Under the pieces are notes generated by a model that saw only the letters and a program-made list of their open reading frames with translations, searched no databases and had not been told where the DNA came from. Below are positions 42,395-51,880 of a stretch of DNA of 64,000 nucleotides, one piece after another. A program made the position numbers and the translations under genes. The first letter of the stretch is position 1, and the number at the start of each line of letters is the position of its first letter. Source of the stretch: JAHEFU01 sp041395205 (GTDB lineage: Bacteria; 4484-113; JAFGCY01); NCBI GenBank assembly GCA_041395205.1, contig JAWLAZ010000002.1, forward strand, positions 372,001-436,000, read 5' to 3'.

Positions 42395-44077
42395 TCAGTC
42401 CGTGGAAAGGATGTTGCCAAAGCTGTAACCGACTAGACTCAGGTCCGCTTCGGTCACGATCCCATCCTCATCGCTGTCCCACCAGGGCATGATCTCACCA
42501 GGAGTCAGGGGAGTGGCGATCAGGGGCTTCAGAGCATCGCGGTCCAGCTCATCCACGCTGCCATCCGCATTGACATCTCCCACGAGCGAATAGATGAGGA
42601 TTGGCAGTGCGTCGGTGGTGACGGTGATGCTGCGGCGGCTGGCACGGAGCTGGATGTCGTAGGCTCCGTTGAGGATCTCTCCGGGAACCAGTGACATTCC
42701 GTCAAACGGAGCGGTGTCTGAACTGGCGATCACATTCCCGCCGAGCAGCAGTTCCACGAGCTCAGCATCGGCAGCTGTACCGACGCCTGCCACAGTGTCG
42801 TCGCCACTGCGATAGACCTGCCCGGCTGTGAAGCCGCTGAGCTCAACGGTCAGCGGTTCACCCAGCGTGTAATCGAAGCTGTTGCTGTCTCCGTTGTCAA
42901 CGCTGCTGAGCACGATGGCATGAGCGCCGGCGCTGCCGTCGAGCTGCAGGGTGACACTCGTGTCCGCCCAGCTCACGATGCTCAGCGCGGTGGCATCCTC
43001 CAGCGCGGCAGTGCCTTGCGCAGCGCCGAAGTGGCGTCCGGTCAGCGTGATCTCCTCACCGGCCTGATAGCCCAGATTGTCAACGCTGAGGATTTCAGCG
43101 CGCGGCACGAACTGCACTGTGTTGCTGGTGTTGCCTGCCTTCAGCACCTGGACATCGGCCAGCAGGGCATCCACCGGCACAACGATCTCAATCGCCGTAT
43201 CGCTCCAGCTGTTGATGGTACCCGTGAAGCTCACTCCATCCCAGAGCACCTCATCACCCGGATCCTGGGTTGCACCGAAGTTCACGCCCGTGATGGTGGT
43301 CGCCTGTTCCACGAAGCCGGGATTCGGATCCAGTTCTCCGATCGTCGGGTTGAGGATCGTCAGACTGTTGTCGGTGAAGGACACAACTCCTTCGATCAGC
43401 ACACCCAGCGGCCCGCTGACTGCCGGCTCGGGAACGGTGACCGTGATCGCCGTATCCTGCCAGTCCACGATCGCACCCTGCACCGTGCCGCCGTCATAGG
43501 TCGGGAAGACCACGAAATCCGTGGCGGCGTTGTAACTCAGGAAGTTTGTACCGTCGACTACGACGTCATCTCCCCAGGAGGCAATGTCCGGTGTGACGCT
43601 TCCCGCCGTGTGCAGGCTGATCGTCCAGCTCAGCTCATTGCTGGGGTCACTCTCGTCCCCGTCCAGGTTGACGACAGTCAGGCGGTAGAAGTAGGTCTGG
43701 CCAACCACCACCGCGAAAATGTCGTCGTGGGTCACGGAAGCACCACTGCCCGGATTGGGGATCAGGTTGCCATCGTTGACCCGCAGCCCGGGGTCAATGC
43801 TTCCGCCTGGGGAGGGATCAGGGATGGACTGCGTATCGCGGTACAGGTAGTACCCGGTTGCGCGCGGGTCAGCCACCCTGTTCCAGGTCACGTAAATGCC
43901 CGCCGGTGCCCCGGAGACGGCGCGCTCGCCCGCGCCGACTCCGAGGAGCACCGGTGACTGCAGGGATTCCCCTGGATTGAGATCAGCCGCCGCGGAGTCG
44001 CCCCCGCAGGAACTGATGGAGACGGCCGTCAGGAGGGCCATCGCCATGCCGGTCAGCTTCAAGAGTATCCCTTTCAT
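42395..44077 (-). CDS. lipoprotein: FN3-like, three TIG domains and C-terminal dockerin-like repeat
   Basis: 560 residues. Lipobox ISSC after a 24-residue signal. Residues about 40-165 form an FN3-like module (GYYLYRDTQSIPDP, TYFYRLTVVNLDGDESDPSN) that also occurs in the next gene. Three TIG (IPT) beta-sandwiches follow, each beginning PDIASWGDDVVVDGTNF-like and carrying TVTVPEP strands. The C-terminus has an Ig-like region and a dockerin-like pair of EF-hand-type loops: DVNADGSVDELD and DSDEDGIVTEAD, both with Ca-binding carboxylates. Last gene of the cohesin-like/M6/TIG operon, 28 nt after the upstream TIG gene. Confidence 0.88.
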   Translation of the reverse strand: MKGILLKLTGMAMALLTAVSISSCGGDSAAADLNPGESLQSPVLLGVGAGERAVSGAPAGIYVTWNRVADPRATGYYLYRDTQSIPDPSPGGSIDPGLRVNDGNLIPNPGSGASVTHDDIFAVVVGQTYFYRLTVVNLDGDESDPSNELSWTISLHTAGSVTPDIASWGDDVVVDGTNFLSYNAATDFVVFPTYDGGTVQGAIVDWQDTAITVTVPEPAVSGPLGVLIEGVVSFTDNSLTILNPTIGELDPNPGFVEQATTITGVNFGATQDPGDEVLWDGVSFTGTINSWSDTAIEIVVPVDALLADVQVLKAGNTSNTVQFVPRAEILSVDNLGYQAGEEITLTGRHFGAAQGTAALEDATALSIVSWADTSVTLQLDGSAGAHAIVLSSVDNGDSNSFDYTLGEPLTVELSGFTAGQVYRSGDDTVAGVGTAADAELVELLLGGNVIASSDTAPFDGMSLVPGEILNGAYDIQLRASRRSITVTTDALPILIYSLVGDVNADGSVDELDRDALKPLIATPLTPGEIMPWWDSDEDGIVTEADLSLVGYSFGNILSTD

Positions 44078-44105
44078 GTCAGGTCCTGTTCAGTCAGAGT
44101 TGAGA

Positions 44106-45686
44106 TCAGAGCTGGCCCACGCCAGTCAGGTCAGGTGCGGCAAGCACCACGGTCACGTTCGAGCCGCTGGTCGCGTTATCGATGTCGCTGCCGACGGAAG
44201 CGTCATTGATGTGGACGGTAATCGTACCAGTCGTCGCACCCGCCGGTACCTCGACGATGATCGTCGACTGGCCCCAGCTGATGATGTTCGTGGCCACCAC
44301 GCCACCACCGCCGTTGAAGGTCACGGTGCTGCCGTTCTGGGTGGTGCCGAAACCGCTGCCGGTGATCGTGACGTTCTGGCCTTCGACAATGCGGCCGGGA
44401 GCAACGTTCGTGATCGACGGCGATACGTCAAAGCCGATTCCGTTGGTGCCATTGGTGTCGTTACGGGTCACGACCACGTTGCCATCAACGCAGCCTGCAT
44501 TGACGGTGGCGGTGATTGAGTCATTGGTCCAGCTGCTGACGCTGCAGAGGACTCCGCCGAGGGTCACCGTTCCCGCTCCCTGTGTGGTGCCGAAGTTGGT
44601 TCCGGTAAGCACAATGCTTGTGCCAGTTGCACCGCTCAGCGGAGCGACGGTGTTGAGGTGTGGCAGGAGCAGGAAGTTCGTGCCATTGCTGACATTGCCA
44701 GCCACGTCGACCGTAAGGGAGACGGTCAGGCCAAACGCAGCGGCAGGCACCTTGCAGACGATCTCAGTGTCCGTCCAGTTCTGGATGTCCGAGAGCTGGA
44801 TCGGTGTGCTGCCGAAGAATACCTCAGTGAGGGTACCGGTGGTGTTCGGATCGGGTCCGAAGTCCGTACCGGAAATGGTGATGTCCAGGTTCTGGACCCA
44901 GTCCTGCAGCGGACTGACCAGTGTGACCACCGGTTCGTTGTAGTTGATCTCCTGACCGGTCGGTGCCAGTACCAGCACGCCATTGATCTGGACACCAACA
45001 AGACCATCGGCAGCCCCATACGGGATGGTGCAGACGATCTGGTCATTGCCCCAGCTCGTGACACTCGCCTCAACGTTGGTGGTGCCGCTGGAGTTCGTGA
45101 AGAACACGAAGTCCGTGCCGGTCTGGGTGCTGCCGAAGTTGCTGCCGTTGATCGTCACGCTGTCGCCGATGCTGCCACCGCCCTGGGTCACAGTCGTGAT
45201 CGTATGCTGGGCGATGGTGATCGACAGCTCATTGGACATGTCGCTTTCATCACTCGTGGAGTTGACAACCGTCATCCTGTAGAAGAACTGGTCGTTGATG
45301 GCGGGCGGCGGGGTCATGATGTCATCAAAGGTCAGGGTCTGGGTCCCGGTTCCGCTCTGGGGGATGATGCTTCCGCCATTGATGCGCTTGCCCTCCTGCC
45401 CGGCGGGATTGCCGCCCGGCAGGGTGACTGTATCCCTGTAGATGTAGTAACCCTGTACGCCCGTGACGTTCACGCGCGTCCACTGGATCTGCACACCGAC
45501 GGGCACGCCGCTGGCATCCTTGATCACGCCGAGCACGAGGTTCCCGTCAGTGCTCTGCTGATTGATTATCTGCAGACCCTGCTGCTGGGCAGGTACCTGC
45601 TGCAGCGAAGTGTCGGAAGCTCCACCGCCACCGCCGCAGCCTGCCAGTACCAAGAGGGACAGGAGCCCCAGTACCAGTCTTCTCAT
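44106..45686 (-). CDS. lipoprotein with FN3-like module and four TIG domains
   Basis: 526 residues from ATG 45686 (AGGTGG upstream; GTG at 45695 is the alternative). Lipobox LAGC, then a Gly-rich tether. Residues about 35-165 are the FN3-like module shared with the 42395 protein (GYYIYRDTVTLPGG, FFYRMTVVNSTSDESD). Four TIG domains follow (for example GGSIGDSVTINGSNFGSTQ and SGATGTSIVLTGTNFGTTQ), each about 85 residues. It ends with TVVLAAPDLTGVGQL, nearly the same tail as the M6 protease. Function is likely cell-surface display or binding of carbohydrate or partner proteins. Confidence 0.87.
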   Translation of the reverse strand: MRRLVLGLLSLLVLAGCGGGGGASDTSLQQVPAQQQGLQIINQQSTDGNLVLGVIKDASGVPVGVQIQWTRVNVTGVQGYYIYRDTVTLPGGNPAGQEGKRINGGSIIPQSGTGTQTLTFDDIMTPPPAINDQFFYRMTVVNSTSDESDMSNELSITIAQHTITTVTQGGGSIGDSVTINGSNFGSTQTGTDFVFFTNSSGTTNVEASVTSWGNDQIVCTIPYGAADGLVGVQINGVLVLAPTGQEINYNEPVVTLVSPLQDWVQNLDITISGTDFGPDPNTTGTLTEVFFGSTPIQLSDIQNWTDTEIVCKVPAAAFGLTVSLTVDVAGNVSNGTNFLLLPHLNTVAPLSGATGTSIVLTGTNFGTTQGAGTVTLGGVLCSVSSWTNDSITATVNAGCVDGNVVVTRNDTNGTNGIGFDVSPSITNVAPGRIVEGQNVTITGSGFGTTQNGSTVTFNGGGGVVATNIISWGQSTIIVEVPAGATTGTITVHINDASVGSDIDNATSGSNVTVVLAAPDLTGVGQL

Positions 45687-45772
45687 TGCAACCACCTACC
45701 TTCTTTGCTTACCGGAGTGACCCCGCTCTTCCTGTGCCGGGTAGCTCCTCTCATCCTCTTTCCACCCCGCCC

Positions 45773-45792
45773 CGGCGGGTCAGGGCCCGCCG
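45773..45792 (-). terminator. hairpin after the M6 protease
   Basis: CGGCGGG (45773-45779) pairs perfectly with CCCGCCG (45786-45792) around 6 nt. There is no T-run, so termination is uncertain; it may instead mark mRNA processing within the operon. Confidence 0.3.
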
Positions 45793-45801
45793 CGTGTCCG
45801 C

Positions 45802-48575
45802 CTAGATCTGGTCCAGTCCCTGGAGATCAGGCGCTGCAAGCACCACCGTGAAGGGGAGCTTGTTGGATTCAGTAAAGGTCTGGAAGACCCATACTCCGTT
45901 TGCGTCACTCAAGGCACCCGCCGGTACCTCGCAGACGATCTGCGTATTGCCCCATGAAGTGATGTTCGTCGCCACCACTGTTCCGCCCGCTCCATCTGAG
46001 AAGCGCACCTCACCGCTGCCCTGGCTGTCACCGAAGCCGGCACCGGTCAGAATCACGCTGTCCCCGACCCTGGCACGGTCCGGGCTGACCGTTGTCAGGC
46101 TGAGCGGTAAGGGCGTGCCGGTGATCTCGATCTCGTCAAGGGCGAAGCCGACGCTGAAGCCACGGCCTCCCTGGAACAGGAAGCGGAAGTAGACATCCTT
46201 GTTAAGGTAGGATGGATCGAGTTCCACGCTCTGGTTGTGCGGCTGGCCCAGAAATCCTGGGTACCGCCATCATTGCGCCACCAGCCGGTGTAGTACGGAG
46301 TTGTTCCGTCCCTGAACCAGTTGAATGACTCCAGGTCCTGCCAGCTGTTTCCATCATCATCAGAAATCTGGAGTACAAGCATGGCCTCACCGGAAATGGA
46401 TGCGTTCCAGAATGCCGCTCTGAACGCGGTTGCCATATTGAACTCAACATCCGTGTAACCGTAGAGCCCGATGCGCGGTGTCATCAGCCAGTCATCATCC
46501 TGGCCCTGGTAGACTCCGGCATTCGGATCCTGCGTACATGCCGTTGTTGGGCGTGGGGAAGCTCGTCTGGGCAAAGGCCAGTGACTTGCCGGTATCACCA
46601 AATGCAGGGTCTGTGCGCAGCTGGAACTCAAGACCCATGTTGTCATCGTGCAGATTCCAGAGGTTGAGCAGGCTGCTGTCGGTCACATTTGCGTAGCCAT
46701 TGAAGTCCTCACTGAAGATCATTGCCACGCCGCCCTGCTGCCCGTTGCTGACGGTCACATTGCGGGTCACGCTGCGTACGGGGTCATTGCCGCTGGCGTT
46801 GTAGGCCACGGCCTTCAGCTCTATCGTGCTGTCCCGCGCGCTGCGTGTGTTCCAGCTGAATCCGTCATAGGGCGCGGGTCCGTTCTCCACATGCTTCAGG
46901 CAGCCGTCCACGAAGTACTCAACCCGGTCCCCGGCATTGCTGGTCACATCAAATGTGACGTCGCCGCTGACCGTGGCCCCGTCCGCCGGGGAGTCGAAGC
47001 TCAGTGTCGGAATCGTGGCCCGTCATTATTGAAGACGTTCAGCGTCATGGTTGCCGCACCGCGGCTGCTGGTGGGATCAGTGTCACCCCGGTGTTGTTGC
47101 TGGCATTGTCATGGGCGTTGGGAGTGGTGCCGTCATCGAAGAAGTCCACTCCGTCAGCGCCGTTGAATCCGCTGTACCAGCAGGCATCATCTTCCATCGG
47201 GTCCTGCACCACTCCGGCGCATTCCAGATGTACGCGCTGAGGGTTAAAGGCATTGTCCCGGTTGATGGCTGTCGTCAGCTTCTCGTCAATGTGCCAGATG
47301 CAGAGTCCACCGCTGCCAAACAGGCTGGAATCCCATGAATGCGTACCGTCACGGTATTCCACAAGGAAATATTCCGGCCCGGGAGCGCCGTTGCGCCAGT
47401 TGCGCAGCAGGGAATCCCCGGGTTCGAGATGCGTCACACGGCTGAGGGTATAGCCGGTCGGAGATGTCGTCGTCGGCACGTCCACCGGATCCACGAAGCG
47501 CAGCTTGTAGCGTGACCAGCCGCACATCGCCTGCGGATGCACCCTGGCCCGTGTACCATTCAGCCATCAGGCCATACTGTCCCACACCGTTGACAGCGGG
47601 ACTGCCTCCGGTATCGTACAGATCAGGCAGGCCCAGCTCATGTCCGAATTCGTGGCACCAGGTGCGCAGCGGGGCTTCCTCGCCGGTCCAGATTCCGGAA
47701 TTGATCACGATGTTGTCAGCCGTCATGTAGATGGCAATGAAACGGAAATGCCAGAAGATCGTTGCGCTGTTGCTCGATCCGGCATAGATCACCGTCAGGC
47801 CATCAAGGAATCCGTCATTGTTGGAGTCATAGTCCGCGAAGTCCACATGCGGGTCGATCTGCTGCAGTGCATCCTCGATCACGTCAAACACACCACCGGA
47901 ACCCGTGATCGAGGCCCGCGTCACGTTTGCCGTGATCCAGCCGTCGGTGTCGCAGACCAAGGGATCGTTGAAGACATCGCCATCGAGGTTCAACTTCCCG
48001 TTGCTCATGGCGTTGTAGTAATTGGAGACGCTGCTCTCCTCGATGTTGACCATCGGGGTCTGGTCGTACCAGTTGTTGTCAGCCCAGGCAGCGTTGTGGT
48101 TGCCGTCATTGACGATGCTCCCGCTGGAACTGAATGTCTTGTCAGTCGGAGCCTGGTCGCTGAACTTGAGCAGGATTGTCAGACCCTTGGGTGAACCGTG
48201 GGGCACCGTCACTGAAGTGCCGCGTTCCGTGAAGTCCAGACCCAGGCCAAGTACGTCACGCTCGTCAATCACATCATTCATGTCATAGTTGACCCGCAGT
48301 GATCCTGCAGGCTGATCCGGTGAAGTGATCTGCGTCGGCAAGCCGTAGCCTGAATCAATCAGCGCCAGTTGATCCTCCACGCTGAGCTGACGAGGATTGT
48401 TGACTTCAGCATGCAGGTCACGCATCCACTGCCGCGTGGGCTCCAGCTCTCCGCGAGCCTCAACCTCAGCCCACTGCTCGGCACTCAGATCCGTGAAGGC
48501 ACTGGCGCGCTGCGTGCCGAATGCCAGCAGCAGCATGCAGACCGCAATCAGGCTGGTGCTTGCAAGGCGCATCAT
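45802..48575 (-). pseudogene. M6-family metalloprotease with C-terminal TIG domain, five frameshifts
   Basis: Read from 48575, it encodes a signal peptide (ending QRASAF), a propeptide and an M6 (immune inhibitor A type) protease with the zinc site WCHEFGHELGLPDLYD. Homology then jumps frame at about 47543, 47080, 47013, 46533 and 46260. The pieces continue in order: SRYKLRFVDPVDVP and a GLCIWHID-containing segment, an Ig-like part, a DDDWLMTPRIGLYG segment, then a TIG domain ending TVVLAAPDLQGLDQI. No in-frame stop interrupts each segment, so decay is recent or the consensus is in error; four of the five shifts fall at runs of three C or G. It starts by ATGA overlap with the cohesin-like gene, so the intact form would be secreted and co-translated with it. 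Confidence 0.85.
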
Positions 48576-49111
48576 TTCTGCACCTCGAGCTCAAGCGCGA
48601 TGTCCTGAGCCGCATTGTCACGGCCGATCAGGAATTCCGCATCACTGATCAGGTTGAAGCCGGGGTCAGCCTGAGCATCCAGCACCTGGAACTCAAGCTG
48701 GTAAAGCACGCCGGTATTCTGGCCCAGGGCCTCGCCGCGCCTGTTGCTGAATGCCACTGGCACGAAGTCCGGCTGGCGATCATTGCTGTAGAAGATCGCA
48801 TCTGCAGCTGGAAGATTGCCCGGACGGGCAGGACCGAGCGGGCGGACTGCCTCGGGGTTGAATGTCAGTCGTGATGACAGCTGGTAGAGCGCAGCTGCAT
48901 TGGCAGCCGCAAGCTCCACATGGATCGAGCCGTCAGCCTGCTCAGCGCTGCTGAGCGTGAGCTTCACACCAGCCGTATTGCCTTCAGGCTTGCCGGACTG
49001 TTCAGAGCGACTGTTGCCACCGCCGCCGCAGGCGCAGAGCGCAAGCAACACCAGCAGGGCCAGGGTCAAGGCAGGTATGCGTGTCCTGCCGCCTTCCGCG
49101 GTTCTCCTCAT
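48572..49111 (-). CDS. cohesin-like lipoprotein
   Basis: 179 residues from ATG 49111 (GAGGAG 4 nt upstream; an ATG at 49114 is the alternative, and earlier in-frame starts lack a signal). Lipobox LCAC, then a Gly/Ser linker. The 130-residue C-terminal domain resembles a type I cohesin or related beta-sandwich: VKLTLSSAEQADGSIHVELA, SSRLTFNPEAVRPLGP and GVLYQLEFQVLDAQADPGFN. Cohesins bind dockerins in multi-enzyme complexes, and a dockerin-like repeat occurs in the same operon. The match is by pattern only. The stop overlaps the M6 protease start by 4 nt. Confidence 0.72.
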   Translation of the reverse strand: MRRTAEGGRTRIPALTLALLVLLALCACGGGGNSRSEQSGKPEGNTAGVKLTLSSAEQADGSIHVELAAANAAALYQLSSRLTFNPEAVRPLGPARPGNLPAADAIFYSNDRQPDFVPVAFSNRRGEALGQNTGVLYQLEFQVLDAQADPGFNLISDAEFLIGRDNAAQDIALELEVQK

Positions 49112-49360
49112 CATGCTCCTCAGTCCAGTTGTTACCCAACCATCGATCCGCCGGCAGGCACAGCAGGACTGCTGCAGCCAATTACCAGGGGAAGGATGAA
49201 TATTGCCTGGGCAGTGCCTGCCTGTGGCGCAGCCCGTGGCGTGCTCCATTCGTCGCAAATGGAGTCTGATCCAGTACCAATAATGTACAACGAATCCTGT
49301 GGATCTGCATAGGTCCACCGATTTCACACCATTATTCAAAAATGGAATGAAGCGGTCTGA

Positions 49361-49732
49361 TCAGATGGGCTGTACCCCGTCCCGCCGCAGTTCACTCTCA
49401 GTGGTTCCGGTGTTCACCGTCTCCAGAGGCTCAACAAGCAGGATCAGGCATTCCTTTTCAGCCACCGGCCTGTGCTCCACCCCATGCGGCACGATCAGGA
49501 ACTGTCCCGCTTCCAGCACGCGCGCACCATCCCGGAATTCCAGGCGCAGCCTGCCCTGCACCACGAGAAACATCTCATCCTCGTGCGCATGGCTGTGCCA
49601 GACGAACTCCCCCTGTATCCGGGCAAGCTTGATTGCGGTGGAATTGACCATCCCGAGCAGCGCGGGATGCCAGAGGCCAGCCAGGGCCTGCTGCTTTTCA
49701 AGGGGATCAATCACGGGAGGCAGAGCGCTCAT
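49361..49732 (-). CDS. cupin-domain protein
   Basis: 123 residues, single cupin barrel. Motif 1 HSHAHEDEMFLVVQGRLRLE has the His-His-Glu metal ligands, and motif 2 includes AGQFLIVPHGVEHRPVA with the last His. GGGAGG ribosome-binding site. Function is unassigned; such proteins range from isomerases to sugar-sensing regulators. It is divergent from nothing close and sits between two minus-strand units; the 249-nt gap upstream of the cohesin-like gene (49112-49360) shows no further gene. Confidence 0.85.
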   Translation of the reverse strand: MSALPPVIDPLEKQQALAGLWHPALLGMVNSTAIKLARIQGEFVWHSHAHEDEMFLVVQGRLRLEFRDGARVLEAGQFLIVPHGVEHRPVAEKECLILLVEPLETVNTGTTESELRRDGVQPI

Positions 49733-49765
49733 CAGCGCATCATACCTCCCGTGCAGTAATCAGTC

Positions 49766-51793
49766 TCAGGCCTTCTTCAGATAGCGGTCGAACCAGCCGC
49801 TGATACGCTCGAGCCGCTCAATCCGGCGATCCGTCCGGCCACCGCGGCTCAACCCGTGGCTCTCCTCGGGGAAGCGCACGAACTCCGTCTCCACGCCCTG
49901 CAGCTTGAGCTGCACATAGACCTGCTCCCCCTGCTCAATCGGGCAGCGCAGGTCGTTTTCGCTGTGGACCACGAGCGTGGGCGTCTTGGCCTTCGGGATG
50001 AAGGTCATCGGGCTCATCGCCAGGAAACGCTCCTTGTCCTCCCAGGGCGTCTTGGCATCCTTGCCGAACACATGGTGGAACAGGAAGCCCACGTCGCTCG
50101 AACCCTGGAAGCTCAGGAAGTTGGAAACGCAGCGCTGGGTCACGGCCGCGGCAAAGCGCTGGGTGTGGCCGATGATCCAGTTGGTCATGTAGCCGCCGTA
50201 GCTGCCGCCGGTCACGCCGACGCGCTCCTTGTCAATGTTCGTGAACCTGCGCAGCACGGCATCAGTGAACTTCATGCAGTCGCTGTAGTCATTGTCACCC
50301 CAGGCCCGCGAGATCGCGCTGACATGCGCTTCTCCGTAGCCGTGGCTGCCGCGCGGATTGCAGAAGAACACGACGTAGCCCAGCCCGCTGAGATAGTGGA
50401 ACTCATGCATGATGCTGCGGCCGTAGGCCACGTGCGGACCGCCGTGGATGTAGAGGATCGCTGGATACTTCTTCCGGCCGTCATAGTCCGGCGGGGTCAG
50501 TACCCAGCCGTGGATCCGGTTGCCATCGCGGCCCTTGACCCACATCTCGGTGATCTCGCCGATGTCGCGGCGGTTGAGCCAGCTCGAGTTGACACTGCTC
50601 AGGCGCTTCAGTGCCGCGCCGCCCGCCAGGTTCGTGCTGATCAGGTCACCGGGATTGACAATCTCGCTGAAGCTCGCGAACAGCGTGCCGCGGCCGAAGT
50701 CGATGTCATAGTCCAGCAGCACGCCGGGCTCGCTGAAGACCGGGGCTGCACTGCCGTCGGTGATGGCGAAGCGGTAGAGCTCGGTGTTGGCATCCGTGGT
50801 CACCACGTTGTAGACCGTGCTGCTGTCCGGACTCCAGAGCGGTTTGCGGGAGCCCATCAGGCCCCAGGTGTCATTGATCGAGAGGTTGTCAGTCGGACGG
50901 TCCAGGCCCTCGCCCAGTTCGCGGATCTTCCCGCCCTTGAAGGGCACGAGGAACAGGCGGATGTTGCCCTCGCTCCAGGACTTCGTGCAGTCCGGCCAGC
51001 CGCGGAAGGCGATCCATTTGCCGTCCGGGCTGACACTCGGGTTGTCAGCGGGGCCGCTGTAGGTTTCGATGCGGCGCGGCTTGCCCTTGCCGCTGGCGCG
51101 GATCACCCAGATGTCCGAGCGGTCGGTTTCCAGCTCGGGGTCGGCACTCTTGTTGGAGGAGAACACCACATGCTCACCGTCCGGGCTCCAGCTCGGATTG
51201 AGGTTGTGGTATTCATCGGCGAACAGCTTCGTGCTGCTGCCGCTGGCAACGCTGACCACGTGGATCTCCGTCTTGCCCTTCGGCAGCCAGCCGGCACCGT
51301 CCAGCCGGTAGAAGAAGTTCGTGATGTGCCGGAACTTCGGCGCACCGGGTTTGCCGCCCGGGCCGGCCTTCTCCTCCAGCTCAATCTGCTCCGCATCAGT
51401 CGGGCTGAAGCTGAACACGATGCGCCTGGAATCAGGTGACCACTCGAAGGAAGTGACCGAGCCCTTCAGTTCCGTGAGTTGCCAGGCCTCGCCGCCGTCT
51501 ACCGGGATCAGCCAGAGCTGCGGGCGGCCGCGGCGGCTGGAGAGGAAGGCGATCAGTTTGCCATCAGGCGAATACTGCGGGCTGAAGTCACTGTGCTCGC
51601 CACGCGTGAACTGCCGGAGGCTGCCCTGCCCCACCGGCCGCACGAACAGGTGCCGGTACTTCCTGTTGCTCTTCGGGTCGATGGAGTCCACGCTCGTCAC
51701 GAGCTGCCTGCCATCCGGACTCAGGCGGCATTCGTACATCTGCCTGAGTTTGTAGAGGTCCTGCTTGCCGATCGGCCGGGGCTTCGTTGCCAT
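49766..51793 (-). CDS. S9-family serine peptidase (acylaminoacyl-peptidase type)
   Basis: 675 residues, no signal peptide, so cytosolic. An N-terminal beta-propeller of PD40/WD40-like repeats (SPDGRQLVTSVDSIDPKSNR, QYSPDGKLIAFLSSRRGRPQ) is followed by the alpha/beta-hydrolase domain from about residue 420. The nucleophile is in GVTGGSYGGYMTNW, the acid in HSENDLRCPIEQG and the His in FPEESHGLSRGG. It hydrolyses oligopeptides or acyl-peptides. TAGAAT at 51839-51844 and GGAG before the ATG. It is not obviously linked to its neighbours. Confidence 0.93.
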   Translation of the reverse strand: MATKPRPIGKQDLYKLRQMYECRLSPDGRQLVTSVDSIDPKSNRKYRHLFVRPVGQGSLRQFTRGEHSDFSPQYSPDGKLIAFLSSRRGRPQLWLIPVDGGEAWQLTELKGSVTSFEWSPDSRRIVFSFSPTDAEQIELEEKAGPGGKPGAPKFRHITNFFYRLDGAGWLPKGKTEIHVVSVASGSSTKLFADEYHNLNPSWSPDGEHVVFSSNKSADPELETDRSDIWVIRASGKGKPRRIETYSGPADNPSVSPDGKWIAFRGWPDCTKSWSEGNIRLFLVPFKGGKIRELGEGLDRPTDNLSINDTWGLMGSRKPLWSPDSSTVYNVVTTDANTELYRFAITDGSAAPVFSEPGVLLDYDIDFGRGTLFASFSEIVNPGDLISTNLAGGAALKRLSSVNSSWLNRRDIGEITEMWVKGRDGNRIHGWVLTPPDYDGRKKYPAILYIHGGPHVAYGRSIMHEFHYLSGLGYVVFFCNPRGSHGYGEAHVSAISRAWGDNDYSDCMKFTDAVLRRFTNIDKERVGVTGGSYGGYMTNWIIGHTQRFAAAVTQRCVSNFLSFQGSSDVGFLFHHVFGKDAKTPWEDKERFLAMSPMTFIPKAKTPTLVVHSENDLRCPIEQGEQVYVQLKLQGVETEFVRFPEESHGLSRGGRTDRRIERLERISGWFDRYLKKA

Positions 51794-51838
51794 TTTACTG
51801 CTCCGTCACAGTCCACGCGGGGCGTGGTGGAATGGCTC

Positions 51839-51844
51839 ATTCTA
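51839..51844 (-). promoter_or_regulatory. -10-like TAGAAT of the S9 peptidase
   Basis: TAGAAT on the minus strand about 46 nt before the ATG. No strong -35. Confidence 0.3.
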
Positions 51845-51880
51845 GCAGCGGAGCCTATATGTATGGAGCTGACTGCCTGA

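Noticed and set aside
49856..51439. A 527-residue open frame on the plus strand, antisense to the S9 peptidase
   Set aside because: Ala/Glu/Val-rich complement of a clear peptidase gene; no motif of its own.
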